A stretch of 47,177 nucleotides of DNA. It comes from an uncultured Clostridia bacterium (GTDB taxonomy: Bacteria; Bacillota; Clostridia; TANB77; CAG-465). Shown here piece by piece: positions 27,930 through 36,146 of the stretch; the first letter of the stretch is position 1; every line of letters starts with the position of its first letter. A model generated the notes under the pieces. The model worked only from the letters and a program-made list of their open reading frames with translations, searched no databases and was not told the origin of the DNA. The position numbers and the translations under genes were made by a program. The stretch lies in NCBI GenBank assembly GCA_944386635.1, contig CALXBV010000090.1, forward strand, positions 1-47,177, written 5' to 3'.

Positions 27930-28782
27930 ACCAACCAGCAATATCTTCTTTTTCATTAAATTTATAATCTAATTTTTTATTATATGCTGTCTCATATGCT
28001 TTAACTTTTAATTCATAATCTTTTTTCATCATTTCTTCCTTATTTGATCTTAAGTCTTTATTCTTATCTGGGTATATTGGAGGCATCACGTATAGTGTAT
28101 ACTTTGATTTTTTGAAGCCATCTTCCCCAACTTTATCTAAATCATCTATTTTTACAAAACATGGTATTATTGGAACATTGTATTTAGCTGCATAATGATA
28201 TGCTCCCGGCTTTAGTGGTCTTGGCTTTTTATAGTTAAACCACATTTCTTCTTCAGGATATATTAAAATAAAATTCTTTTTTTCCAGTAATTCTTTTATA
28301 GTAGGAATAAAGTTTTTTGACATATACTTATGATCCATACTAAGTGGAATAGTCTTATTATTTCTAACAAGCCATCCTAAGCCTCCCGGCATAAAGAAAT
28401 TAGTCTCTTGTACAACAATTCCAAAATCTTTTGCCTTATTTATTTTTTGCATCATATACCTAATTATTGTATTATCTACTTTACTGAAATGATTACTTGT
28501 TATAATAGCACCTGTATTAATATCTTTTATATTTTCAATTCCTACTATTTCAGTCTGCTTATTAATCTCACATGTTATTTTATCAGTTATATTTCTAGCT
28601 ACTATGTATTCCATTTTATTTTTTAGTTTTCTTTTTTTAGAGTCATAATTTAATATTACCCTTTGTCTATCCTCAAAAGTAACAACATGATCATTTTCTT
28701 CTACTTTGTTATTAAATTTTCCATCTAATACAGATTTTTTTATATTTTTAATTACTCTTAATCTATCTTCACTTTTTTTCAT
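27928..28782 (-). CDS. PlsC-like acyltransferase (HX4D intact)
   Basis: A 284-residue 1-acylglycerol-3-phosphate O-acyltransferase-like protein. The catalytic HX4D reads NHFSKVD (His98, Asp103), followed by IVVQETNFFMPGGLGWLVRNNKTIPL and the YPEEEMWF substrate motif, with YNVPIIPCFV beyond. There is an unusual basic, charged 60-residue N-terminal extension before the domain and no clear membrane segment. Acts on lipid acceptors at the membrane, exact acceptor unknown. Last gene of the TetR-headed run, 15 bases after the GT8 stop; the first acyltransferase of the run is at 30587. Confidence 0.82.
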   Translation of the reverse strand: MKKSEDRLRVIKNIKKSVLDGKFNNKVEENDHVVTFEDRQRVILNYDSKKRKLKNKMEYIVARNITDKITCEINKQTEIVGIENIKDINTGAIITSNHFSKVDNTIIRYMMQKINKAKDFGIVVQETNFFMPGGLGWLVRNNKTIPLSMDHKYMSKNFIPTIKELLEKKNFILIYPEEEMWFNYKKPRPLKPGAYHYAAKYNVPIIPCFVKIDDLDKVGEDGFKKSKYTLYVMPPIYPDKNKDLRSNKEEMMKKDYELKVKAYETAYNKKLDYKFNEKEDIAGW

Positions 28783-28796
28783 ATATATTCCTTATC

Positions 28797-29753
28797 CTAT
28801 AAAATATTAAAATAGTTATCTTTTAATACATTCTTAAAAGTATTCTCTGATTGTATAATTCTATCACTTTGCTTAATCATATTTTCTACACCAATTTCAT
28901 CGTTTTTTCTATCTTCTTTTGTATAATTATCTTTCATCTTGCTTATACCTTCATAGAAATCTGTTTTTGCAGCATACTTCCAAAAATACTCTTCATATAA
29001 TACGTTAGAATAATTCCATGGCTTTTTAAACATATTAAAATGAATAAGATGAAGTTCGGAATCATCAAAACTATCATCTACATTAGGCATTCTATCCCAA
29101 CCTCTATTTATATACTTTACTTTTCCCTTACATAAAACATTCAAATAATCCTGATCTGGAGCAATAACATCAAAATTATATTTATTTAATAAATGTAAGA
29201 ATTTTTCCTCTATTTTTTCTTTTCTAAACATTTCTAAATTCATAAGTAAAACTCCAGAATTAAAATATTTATTAGGCTCTAAATCTAAAGCATCCTTTGT
29301 ATATTGCTGAAACACTTCACTTCCAGCTATAACCTCATCTGGAACCGCACCTAATAAATAATTATCTATATTCTCAAAATATAGCTTAGATATATCATCA
29401 ACTACAACAACATCTGAATCTAAATATATTCCTTTTTTATATTTTGGAAACAATGATGGTATAAACATTCTATAGTATATAGAAATCGAATAATAATCTC
29501 TAAGTCTTAGTGATAATTGATTTGCAATATTATATATCTTATCATTTATATCTTCAAAACTTACTTCAAAATTTTCATTTTCCATCTGCTTTAATTTTTT
29601 CATATTTTGATTGCTAAGACCTGAATTTAATATAATTACTTTATATTTATATGATTTATTACAATTTTCAATTAAAGATTTTATTGCAACTGATAAAAAA
29701 GGTACATAATTATCATCTGATGCAAAAAAAATAGGTATCTCTTCTCTATTCAT
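28797..29753 (-). CDS. GT8 family glycosyltransferase
   Basis: A 318-residue GT-A fold glycosyltransferase of family GT8. IPIFFASDDNYVPFLSVAIKSL opens the nucleotide-sugar fold, YLDSDVVVV is the metal-binding DxD, YFNSGVLLMNLEMFR, APDQDYLNVLCKGK and HFNMFKKPW are the further GT8 signatures (the last the metal-binding HxxxxKPW). Sugar donor and acceptor unknown; homologues build lipooligosaccharides or other surface glycans. No proper ribosome-binding site precedes the ATG; instead a 9-bp inverted repeat (29760-29781) fills the space after the upstream GT8 gene. Confidence 0.88.
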   Translation of the reverse strand: MNREEIPIFFASDDNYVPFLSVAIKSLIENCNKSYKYKVIILNSGLSNQNMKKLKQMENENFEVSFEDINDKIYNIANQLSLRLRDYYSISIYYRMFIPSLFPKYKKGIYLDSDVVVVDDISKLYFENIDNYLLGAVPDEVIAGSEVFQQYTKDALDLEPNKYFNSGVLLMNLEMFRKEKIEEKFLHLLNKYNFDVIAPDQDYLNVLCKGKVKYINRGWDRMPNVDDSFDDSELHLIHFNMFKKPWNYSNVLYEEYFWKYAAKTDFYEGISKMKDNYTKEDRKNDEIGVENMIKQSDRIIQSENTFKNVLKDNYFNIL

Positions 29754-29759
29754 ACTTTA

Positions 29760-29781
29760 TAATACATTTAATAATGTATTA
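29760..29781 (-). repeat. inverted repeat between the two GT8 genes
   Basis: A perfect 9-bp inverted repeat (29760-29768 with 29773-29781) and 4-base loop spans the gap between the GT8 genes, with no T tract. It covers the place where the downstream gene's ribosome-binding site should be, so it may limit or couple translation; it could equally be an mRNA-processing hairpin. Confidence 0.5.
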
Positions 29782-30597
29782 CTTCTCTCCTTTCTTTATC
29801 TTTAAATATTTATCAATTATATCGTCAAAATCATGTATTTTATATATATTATGTATTTTATCTATATGCCATGGTTTTATATTTAAAAACCTAAAGTACG
29901 GGAGAAATCTAATAGTCATACTAAAATGTCTTATCACAGTATCAGGCATTTTTTCTTTTTGCTCATTAAACTTTCTTTCTAAATATAGTTTATCTTTGCA
30001 TATTCTATTTAAGGCAGTCTGATCTGGTAAAAGCATCTTTTTAGTATTACACATTTTTCTACATTTTTCTAATAAATTTTCTTGCCTCATTTTTTTTAAG
30101 TTCATAAGAAGAACTCCTGAATTTATATATTTTTTACTAATAAAAAACTGTCCTAAATAATCTATACATGCTGCAAAATCATAATTATCAATCTTTCTAT
30201 TATATAATTGCTCTATATTTTTATAACATATAATATCAGTATCTAAATACAATATCTTATCTGGCAACTCTTTTACTTTATCAGAAAACAATCTAATAAA
30301 TATATATGGTGTATAGTGTGTTTTTATATTCTTACCATTCAACATTTCTGATTTAAATATATCGGTAATATCAATTAAATTTATTTTGCTTTCATTATTT
30401 ACATCTTTTATTATACTTTCTAATATAATTGCTTGTCTTTTATTTATAGGTAAATACTCTTTATTTATATCACTTAAATCCATAGTAAGTATATAAATAT
30501 TTAATGGTTTTTTGGTGTGCTTTACTATTGAAAGTATAGCTATCATCATACCATCATATACTTTATAGTTTCCACAAAACATTAAGTTAATCATCAT
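29779..30597 (-). CDS. GT8 family glycosyltransferase
   Basis: A second GT8 enzyme, 272 residues from the chosen start. NLMFCGNYKVYDGMMIAILS replaces the usual opening, ILYLDTDIICY gives the DxD, and YINSGVLLMNLKKMR, LLPDQTALNRIC and IRHFSMTIRFLPYFRF...KPWH follow. Several ATG codons cluster at the start; the one at 30597 lies six bases after AAGG, while 30603 abuts it, so 30597 is preferred. It overlaps the end of the PlsC-like gene by about 11 bases, implying coupling. Less alike to the neighbouring GT8 than a recent duplicate would be; probably a second sugar-adding step. Confidence 0.84.
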   Translation of the reverse strand: MMINLMFCGNYKVYDGMMIAILSIVKHTKKPLNIYILTMDLSDINKEYLPINKRQAIILESIIKDVNNESKINLIDITDIFKSEMLNGKNIKTHYTPYIFIRLFSDKVKELPDKILYLDTDIICYKNIEQLYNRKIDNYDFAACIDYLGQFFISKKYINSGVLLMNLKKMRQENLLEKCRKMCNTKKMLLPDQTALNRICKDKLYLERKFNEQKEKMPDTVIRHFSMTIRFLPYFRFLNIKPWHIDKIHNIYKIHDFDDIIDKYLKIKKGEK

Positions 30598-31378
30598 TAT
30601 CATCCTTAACTTTTATATACTTTATATATTCTATATTACTATTTTTACTTCTGTTATTCATACATTTATATATTCTATCTCTTAATTCTTTTTGTCTTTT
30701 TTTTAAATTTAATTTATTATTAGGAAAAAATGGCCCATCAATATATACAACAATTCTAGGTATTTTTCTTTTTCTTTTCAAATATGTAATTGTAAACACA
30801 AATGAAGGTGAATCTAGCTTGCATGGATATTTAAAAGAAGTATCTTTATAATCTCGTATTTTTGTATAATATGGCCATACATGTGCCTCTGGATAAATTG
30901 CTATAACATTTCTTTTATCTTTTATAATACTTTCTATTGAATTACAAAAGTTCTTCATAGTATCAATATCAGATGGAACAGGTAAAGCTCCCATCATTCT
31001 ATTTATCCTTCCTAAAATTGGAATTGATATATTATCCGGATGAGCTATAATGTAGCTTTTTTTAGGAAAGTTGCCAAGTGTAGGAATAAGTGTATCTAAT
31101 ATTTCTTGAGTATGATTTATATACACAAAATATCCAGATTTTTTATAATTTTTTAATATCTCTTTATTTTCAAATTTTATACCATACTTTATTTTTGCAT
31201 ATATATACGCAATTGGAGTAGCAATAATTCTATAAAAAACAAATGAAAAGAAGTTCCAAAAGATATTGGTATGAATATACTTATAATTTGATGATATTTT
31301 TACTGTATCTATATTATTTTTAACAAAATCATCATTTAACTCATCTTTATAATATAAAATTCTTTTCATATCACACAT
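30587..31378 (-). CDS. PlsC-like acyltransferase with HX5D-like motif
   Basis: A 263-residue acyltransferase relative. The catalytic region reads INHTQEILD (His89, Asp95), that is HX5D rather than HX4D, followed by IAHPDNISIPILGRINRMMG and the substrate motif IYPEAHVWPYY; a hydrophobic segment near residues 40-62 should anchor it. Overall layout matches the other acyltransferase of this operon. Two starts are possible: ATG 31378, two bases after GAGG, and ATG 31369, about eleven bases after it. Overlaps the tetR stop, so the two are translationally coupled. Confidence 0.76.
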   Translation of the reverse strand: MCDMKRILYYKDELNDDFVKNNIDTVKISSNYKYIHTNIFWNFFSFVFYRIIATPIAYIYAKIKYGIKFENKEILKNYKKSGYFVYINHTQEILDTLIPTLGNFPKKSYIIAHPDNISIPILGRINRMMGALPVPSDIDTMKNFCNSIESIIKDKRNVIAIYPEAHVWPYYTKIRDYKDTSFKYPCKLDSPSFVFTITYLKRKRKIPRIVVYIDGPFFPNNKLNLKKRQKELRDRIYKCMNNRSKNSNIEYIKYIKVKDDNDD

Positions 31379-31931
31379 TTCCTCTATGACCTAAATATTT
31401 ATATAAAGGTACTTCATATTTAATAGAAAGTATATTTTCCATAGTAGATTCAAATAGAGTCCCGATAAGTATTCGAGCTTCAATATATGCTTGCTCTTGT
31501 GTCATATCATTATTAGCTATATATATATCTTTTATATAATCTATAGTATCAATCAAAAACTTAGAAATTAAACCTTTCAGTTTTTCATTCCAAATAGATT
31601 GTGAAACTAAATTAACTAATATTTTTATCGTTGAATTATCTTCTATTATTAGTTTATCAAAATAAAGCTTAATACCATTAATTTTATCATCAGATTTATC
31701 TATACTTTCTTTAAATTCGCTAAAGAATATTTCTAATGCTTCATTTACTACAGATAAAATTAGTTTTTCTTTAGTTTGGTAATAATATGTCAACTGTCCA
31801 AGTGCAACATTTGCCTCTTTAGCTATTATTCTCATAGAAATTGCATCATATCCGTTTTTAGCAAGTAAATTTAATGTGGCTTCTTTTATTTGTTCTAGTG
31901 TATTTCGTTTTTTACAAAAATATAAATGCAT
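31371..31931 (-). CDS. TetR/AcrR family transcriptional regulator
   Basis: A 186-residue one-domain TetR repressor. The N-terminal HTH is ATLNLLAKNGYDAISMRIIAKEANVALGQLTYYYQTKEKLI (about residues 18-58), with the usual YYxxKExL end; the C-terminal ligand domain is helical and unassignable. GGAGAATAAT precedes the ATG. It is first in the operon with two PlsC-like and two GT8 genes, so it probably controls its own operon through the repeats at 31948-31983; a lipid or acyl-chain signal is a guess from context. Confidence 0.88.
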   Translation of the reverse strand: MHLYFCKKRNTLEQIKEATLNLLAKNGYDAISMRIIAKEANVALGQLTYYYQTKEKLILSVVNEALEIFFSEFKESIDKSDDKINGIKLYFDKLIIEDNSTIKILVNLVSQSIWNEKLKGLISKFLIDTIDYIKDIYIANNDMTQEQAYIEARILIGTLFESTMENILSIKYEVPLYKYLGHRGNV

Positions 31932-31947
31932 ATTATTCTCCTACTTT

Positions 31948-31993
31948 TCATACAACTGTACTAATTTTAGCACAATCGTACTAAATTTGTCAA
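31948..31993 (-). promoter_or_regulatory. tetR operon promoter with two candidate operator repeats
   Basis: Minus strand TTGACA (31988-31993), 18-base spacer, TAAAAT (31964-31969). Two related 16-base elements (31968-31983 and 31948-31963, 11 of 16 bases alike, both ending GTACTA on the plus strand) sit 20 bases, about two helix turns, apart; the first, TAGCACAATCGTACTA, is an imperfect palindrome in the spacer. This is what an autoregulatory TetR operator would look like. Confidence 0.65.
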
Positions 31994-31994
31994 T

Positions 31995-32028
31995 AAAAAA
32001 GACACACCTCATAAAAAGGTATGTCTTT
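31995..32028 (-). terminator. intrinsic terminator after the 402-residue anchored protein gene
   Basis: A 12-bp stem with one wobble pair (31998-32009 with 32017-32028), followed on the minus strand by a T run; separates the upstream gene from the tetR promoter. Confidence 0.78.
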
Positions 32029-32035
32029 CTCTGAT

Positions 32036-33244
32036 TTATCTAGCAACTTTTATTAAAATTGCTACAACTTTTGAATTTTCTTCAGGTTTTGATAAATCAT
32101 CATTTCTAAACTTAAGTTGTATTGTAACATCTTCTATTTGATATATATTAGTCAATGTTGACTCATCATCAGAATAATATTGCTTAGAAGGACTTCCTAA
32201 CAATTCTTCAACTCTTGAATATAATGTTCCTATTTCTATTCCTTTATATATTCTTATGTTTCCACCTCTATTTATATCGGTAGAAAGTGCAGTAACATAT
32301 CCATCTCCTATTTCACTTACACTAGCTTTAGCATTATATATATACGCACTATATTTTGAAACTTGCATCTCATATAAAGATACAATTGTAAAATAGTTTG
32401 GATTTATTTTTTGAGTCGCATATTTGGAATCTATTGTTAATCCTTCAATATTAGCTACTTTTATTGGTAATGTATATTCTTTGTCATTAATTACCACTGT
32501 ATTTAAATCATCCTTTTCTATATCATCTATTCTGCCTATAAATTCAAAGCTTTCAAATACTTTCTCTTCATCTGTATAACTGTATTCATCAGGATTTGCT
32601 TTGTATGTTAAAGAATAAAACATATCATTTTTAATTGTCAAAATTCTAACAGCAGTCATTCCGTTTTCTGTATATGAAAATTTAACTGCAAGCTGTCCCC
32701 CAAATAAAGAATAAGATTCTGCAATATCTGAAACTTTTTCTGGAACTATGGTTTGTTGTACTATTTTACCATTTTCTTCAACTTCTATTACTTTAGTTTC
32801 TGCTTCTATTAGCTCTTGAGTTAAAGCATCTTTTTGTTTTTGAATTTGATCAGCATCTGGCTGTGATAAATCTATTTTACCTACTCTTAAAACTATAGTA
32901 TTAGATTTTGATGAGTCCTTTATAGTTGAGATATATGTTCCATCTTCACTCTCTTCGTCTACTGGTATAGACATATTTGTTAAATAGCCAAATCTTACTC
33001 CTAGTTCATCATTTCTATATTCTTTTAGTCCGTTTGCAAGTGGTGTCATCTCTTCTCCAGTAGAATCTTCATCAACAAAAGCTTCACCTTCTGTATAATC
33101 TTCATATAATTGGACCTCTACAGGTTGATTATTATTTTTTTGAATAAGCCATATTGTTAAAAAAGTACCTACTGCTATAACAATTAAAACAGCAAATACT
33201 ATTAAAATTATAGCTATCTTAGAAATTCCCTTTTTACTTTCCAT
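32036..33244 (-). CDS. membrane-anchored protein of unknown function
   Basis: A 402-residue protein I do not recognise. One N-terminal transmembrane segment (about residues 9-34) is followed by an acidic linker and a long extracytoplasmic part. The last 100 residues (IRIYKGIEIGTLYSRVEELLGSPS, then a strand-rich tail) resemble the SmpA/OmlA-like or copper-amine-oxidase-like fold in which a short helix sets a LG(S/E)P turn; this similarity is only by eye. A YDELGVRFGYLTNMSIP stretch before it resembles PsbP-like domains. AATATGGAGGGAATGT precedes the ATG. Lies downstream of rdgB, 61 bases of A/T-only sequence between. Confidence 0.6.
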   Translation of the reverse strand: MESKKGISKIAIILIVFAVLIVIAVGTFLTIWLIQKNNNQPVEVQLYEDYTEGEAFVDEDSTGEEMTPLANGLKEYRNDELGVRFGYLTNMSIPVDEESEDGTYISTIKDSSKSNTIVLRVGKIDLSQPDADQIQKQKDALTQELIEAETKVIEVEENGKIVQQTIVPEKVSDIAESYSLFGGQLAVKFSYTENGMTAVRILTIKNDMFYSLTYKANPDEYSYTDEEKVFESFEFIGRIDDIEKDDLNTVVINDKEYTLPIKVANIEGLTIDSKYATQKINPNYFTIVSLYEMQVSKYSAYIYNAKASVSEIGDGYVTALSTDINRGGNIRIYKGIEIGTLYSRVEELLGSPSKQYYSDDESTLTNIYQIEDVTIQLKFRNDDLSKPEENSKVVAILIKVAR

Positions 33245-33305
33245 ACATTCCCTCCATATTTATATATTTTTAGTATATCATAAATAAATAAAAATAAAAA
33301 TATTT

Positions 33306-33905
33306 TTATTTATTTTTTAAATAATCATTTAATTTATCTACAGCAATTTTTCTTGCACTATATTTTTCCTTTTCTTCAAAGCTCATCTGAGCCAAAGTCT
33401 TATTTTCACTTGGTATATAAAATATTGGATCAAATCCAAATCCATTATTTCCTAAAGCTTTTTGTGGTATTTCTCCATTTACTTTTCCACAAAAAGTAGT
33501 CAGCTTTCCATCATCTTCTATTAACGCAATAACTGTTTGCCATACAACATTTCTATTATTATTCTTTTCCATTTTTTGCAATATAAAACTATTTCTCTCT
33601 TCATCACTAATATTTCTTTTTAATTCTTCTTGTGCTGCCCTTTTAGTCTTAGTTCCCGGATATCCACCAAGTGATTCAATGCAAATTCCAGAGTCCTCAG
33701 CTATAATATATGAATTATCTTTTATATATTTTTTTATAGATTTAGCTTTAATTATAGCATTTTCTTCAAATGTATCTCCATTTTCATCTACATTTAAGTC
33801 CTGTATTCCAGCTTCTTGTTGTGATAATATTTCATAACCTTTTATTAGTTTTTTTAGCTCTAATATTTTTCCTTTATTGTTTGTAGCCATTATTATCTTT
33901 TTCAT
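33306..33905 (-). CDS. rdgB: XTP/dITP diphosphatase (non-canonical purine NTP pyrophosphatase)
   Basis: RdgB/HAM1 (199 residues from the chosen start), hydrolysing dITP, XTP and ITP to monophosphates to keep deaminated purines out of DNA. MATNNKGKILELKKL is the N-terminal substrate motif, IIAEDSGICIESLGGYPG the metal/active-site strand, and GNNGFGFDPIFYIP with TLAQMSFEEKEKYSARKIA the C-terminal signature. The ATG at 33905 follows AGAGGTGAT; a longer upstream reading has no such site. Confidence 0.95.
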   Translation of the reverse strand: MKKIIMATNNKGKILELKKLIKGYEILSQQEAGIQDLNVDENGDTFEENAIIKAKSIKKYIKDNSYIIAEDSGICIESLGGYPGTKTKRAAQEELKRNISDEERNSFILQKMEKNNNRNVVWQTVIALIEDDGKLTTFCGKVNGEIPQKALGNNGFGFDPIFYIPSENKTLAQMSFEEKEKYSARKIAVDKLNDYLKNK

Positions 33906-33930
33906 TTTTATCACCTCTTTTATTATAACA

Positions 33931-33958
33931 CAAAAGGTAAGATTATTCATCTTACCTT
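33931..33958 (-). terminator. intrinsic terminator after the FAD-dependent oxidoreductase gene
   Basis: A 10-bp perfect stem (33934-33943 with 33949-33958) and minus-strand TTTTGTGTT tail, starting ten bases past the oxidoreductase stop. The T tract is short, so some read-through into rdgB is likely. Confidence 0.62.
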
Positions 33959-33967
33959 AATTTTTAT

Positions 33968-35410
33968 CTAACTTTTTTCTTCTAAAATTCTCGCCATTTG
34001 TACACCAGAACAAGATGCCATCATAAGTCCCCTTGTTATTCCTCCACCATCACCTATAGAATATAAATTATCAACACTAGTTTGAAATTCATTATTGATT
34101 TTTACTTTGTTACTATAAAACTTAATTTCTGGTCCATACAAAAGATTATCTGGTGCACCAAACCCTTCAACTATCTTATCCATAGACTGTATAAATTCAA
34201 GTATATTAGTCATAGTTCTATATCCAATAGCAAATGTCAAGTCACCTGCCTCTACGTTCTTAAGTGTTGGAACAACAGTATTTTTATCTAATTCATCTTT
34301 CCATGTCCTTTTCCCTCTATATATATCTCCAAGTCTTTGAACTACTATTTTTCCAGCACCAAGCTCATTTAGATTTTTAGCAATGTTTCTACCATAATCT
34401 ATTGGCTTATTAAATGGGTAATTAAAATTATGAGATACTAAAATTGCAAGATTTGTGTTAGTGCTTTTCTTTTCTTTATATGAATGACCATTAACTAAAG
34501 TTATGTTATCATCATACACCTCTGTTGATACAAATCCACTAGGATTTTGGCAAAAAGTTCTTACTTTGTCCTTATATTTTCCTACACGTCCTATAAATTT
34601 TCCTTCATACATATACTTGTTGATATCCTTCATAACATCATCTGGTAGTTCATATCTTATTCCTATATCAACTGTTCCAGCCTCAGTTTGTATATTATAT
34701 TTGTCGCACATATCAACTAACCAATTAGCACCTTTTCTTCCAACAGCTAATACTACACAAGTAGCATATATTTCTTTGCAATTATCTTTATTTTCAATAT
34801 ATTGAGCAGATGACTCTATTTTTACTCCTTTTACAATGTTATTTTCTACAATTAAATCTCTTACTACTGTATCAAACATTATATCTATTCCGTTTTTAAG
34901 TAAATATTCTTGAATTCTATGATATATCTCATGACTCTTTTCTGTTCCTAAATGTCTTATAGGAATATTTATAAGTGTAATATTTTCTTTTTTAGCTTTT
35001 TCATAAATTTTCTTTACTTCGTTTTTATATCCAGTTCCTTCTAACTTTTTGTCCGCTCCAAATTTTAAATAAATTTTATCTGTATAATTTATAAGCTCTT
35101 TAGTTTTCTCTACACCTATATATTCATGCAATATTCCTCCGACATGAATATCATCATCTTCTTTATTATATAATGAAAGTTTTCCATCAGAAAATGCACC
35201 TGCTCCAGAAAAGCCACATGTAATATTGCACATTGGTTTGCAATGCACACATTCACCAGTTTTTTCAATAGGACAGTATCTATTTTCAACTCTTTTTCCT
35301 TGTTCTATTAATAACACTTTTTTATTGCTATTTTTAGCAATAAGCTCATAAGCCAAAAAAATTGCACTAGGTCCTGCACCTACTACTACCACGTCATAAT
35401 AATTATTCAT
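33968..35410 (-). CDS. FAD-dependent oxidoreductase, COG2509 type
   Basis: A 480-residue FAD protein. The dinucleotide fold DVVVVGAGPSAIFLAYEL opens it; a cysteine cluster C-x8-C-x2-C-x3-C-x3-C (CPIEKTGECVHCKPMCNITC) precedes GFSGAGAFSDGKLSL, and the C-terminus has LYSIGDGGGITRGLMMASCSG. This is the conserved family often labelled NAD(P)/FAD-dependent dehydrogenase; its reaction is not established. The ATG at 35410 is chosen for GGAGGTTGATAG upstream. Own promoter (35440-35468) and terminator. Confidence 0.88.
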   Translation of the reverse strand: MNNYYDVVVVGAGPSAIFLAYELIAKNSNKKVLLIEQGKRVENRYCPIEKTGECVHCKPMCNITCGFSGAGAFSDGKLSLYNKEDDDIHVGGILHEYIGVEKTKELINYTDKIYLKFGADKKLEGTGYKNEVKKIYEKAKKENITLINIPIRHLGTEKSHEIYHRIQEYLLKNGIDIMFDTVVRDLIVENNIVKGVKIESSAQYIENKDNCKEIYATCVVLAVGRKGANWLVDMCDKYNIQTEAGTVDIGIRYELPDDVMKDINKYMYEGKFIGRVGKYKDKVRTFCQNPSGFVSTEVYDDNITLVNGHSYKEKKSTNTNLAILVSHNFNYPFNKPIDYGRNIAKNLNELGAGKIVVQRLGDIYRGKRTWKDELDKNTVVPTLKNVEAGDLTFAIGYRTMTNILEFIQSMDKIVEGFGAPDNLLYGPEIKFYSNKVKINNEFQTSVDNLYSIGDGGGITRGLMMASCSGVQMARILEEKS

Positions 35411-35439
35411 GACTATCAACCTCCTTTTTTTACATCGGT

Positions 35440-35468
35440 AATATATCATAATTTTTAATAAAAATCAA
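35440..35468 (-). promoter_or_regulatory. candidate promoter of the FAD oxidoreductase gene
   Basis: Minus strand TTGATT (35463-35468), 17-base spacer, TATATT (35440-35445), 30 bases before the ATG and just past the preceding terminator. Confidence 0.58.
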
Positions 35469-35506
35469 TAAAAAATGAATTCTAATAAATAAATATTAGA
35501 ATTCAT
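35468..35506 (-). terminator. intrinsic terminator after the 183-residue anchored protein gene
   Basis: A perfect 12-bp stem (35475-35486 with 35495-35506), 8-base loop, minus-strand TTTTTATTG tail. Confidence 0.82.
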
Positions 35507-35520
35507 GTATATCACTTTTA

Positions 35521-36072
35521 TCAGTTACTACTAATTCTTTGACTAGATAATATTACTTTTGACATTTCATTATTGTATCTAGAATATACAATACCAAAAT
35601 AAATATCATCATCATTATCTATATATTTTGAAATTTTCCAGTAATTATTCTCATCAGGCTTATAATTTTCATTCTTATAATTGCCACCTAATATACTCCA
35701 GACCTCATTTACTTTTTTCATTCTTTCTCCAGTATCTTCTTGTCCAACATATAAATCAATATCTGAAAAGTCCGCTATTATGTATTCAATAACTCCTTTT
35801 GTATTTGTTCTAATACTAAGTCCTTCAAAATTATAATTACATTCTTCTACCTCACTATCTATCGGAACATATTTAGATAAATCTACACTATTAATATTCA
35901 TACCTACTTTAATATCATCAATAGACACCATGGTAAGATCTGTATTTTTTACAGAATAATCACTATCATAAAAATAAAATTTTGTAAAAAATATAGTGCT
36001 AAAAAATATAGCAACTAATATAAAAATATAAATAATTGTTTTAAAAAGGAATTTACTTTTTTTATTTTTCAT
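35521..36072 (-). CDS. small membrane-anchored protein of unknown function
   Basis: A 183-residue protein not recognised. A basic start and one transmembrane segment (about residues 9-33) lead to an extracytoplasmic domain that opens with the turn VSIDDIKVGMNINSVDLSKYVP, similar in outline to the SmpA/OmlA-like (BLIP-like) fold, then strand-rich sequence with no cysteines beyond one. AAGGAAAGGGATAATAT precedes the ATG, and a good promoter lies at 36098-36126; a terminator follows, so it is monocistronic. It shares its general plan with the anchored protein at 32036. Confidence 0.6.
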   Translation of the reverse strand: MKNKKSKFLFKTIIYIFILVAIFFSTIFFTKFYFYDSDYSVKNTDLTMVSIDDIKVGMNINSVDLSKYVPIDSEVEECNYNFEGLSIRTNTKGVIEYIIADFSDIDLYVGQEDTGERMKKVNEVWSILGGNYKNENYKPDENNYWKISKYIDNDDDIYFGIVYSRYNNEMSKVILSSQRISSN

Positions 36073-36097
36073 ATATTATCCCTTTCCTTATAATTAA

Positions 36098-36126
36098 ATT
36101 ATATATCATTGTACACTTTTTATCAA
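36098..36126 (-). promoter_or_regulatory. promoter of the 183-residue anchored protein gene
   Basis: Minus strand TTGATA (36121-36126), 17-base spacer, TATAAT (36098-36103), a near-consensus sigma-A promoter 25 bases before the start. Confidence 0.75.
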
Positions 36127-36146
36127 CAAAAAATAAACACTTTATA

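Noticed and set aside
33262-33305. Terminator between rdgB and the anchored protein gene
   Set aside because: The stem would be only A-T pairs in a simple A/T stretch, and strength cannot be judged by eye.
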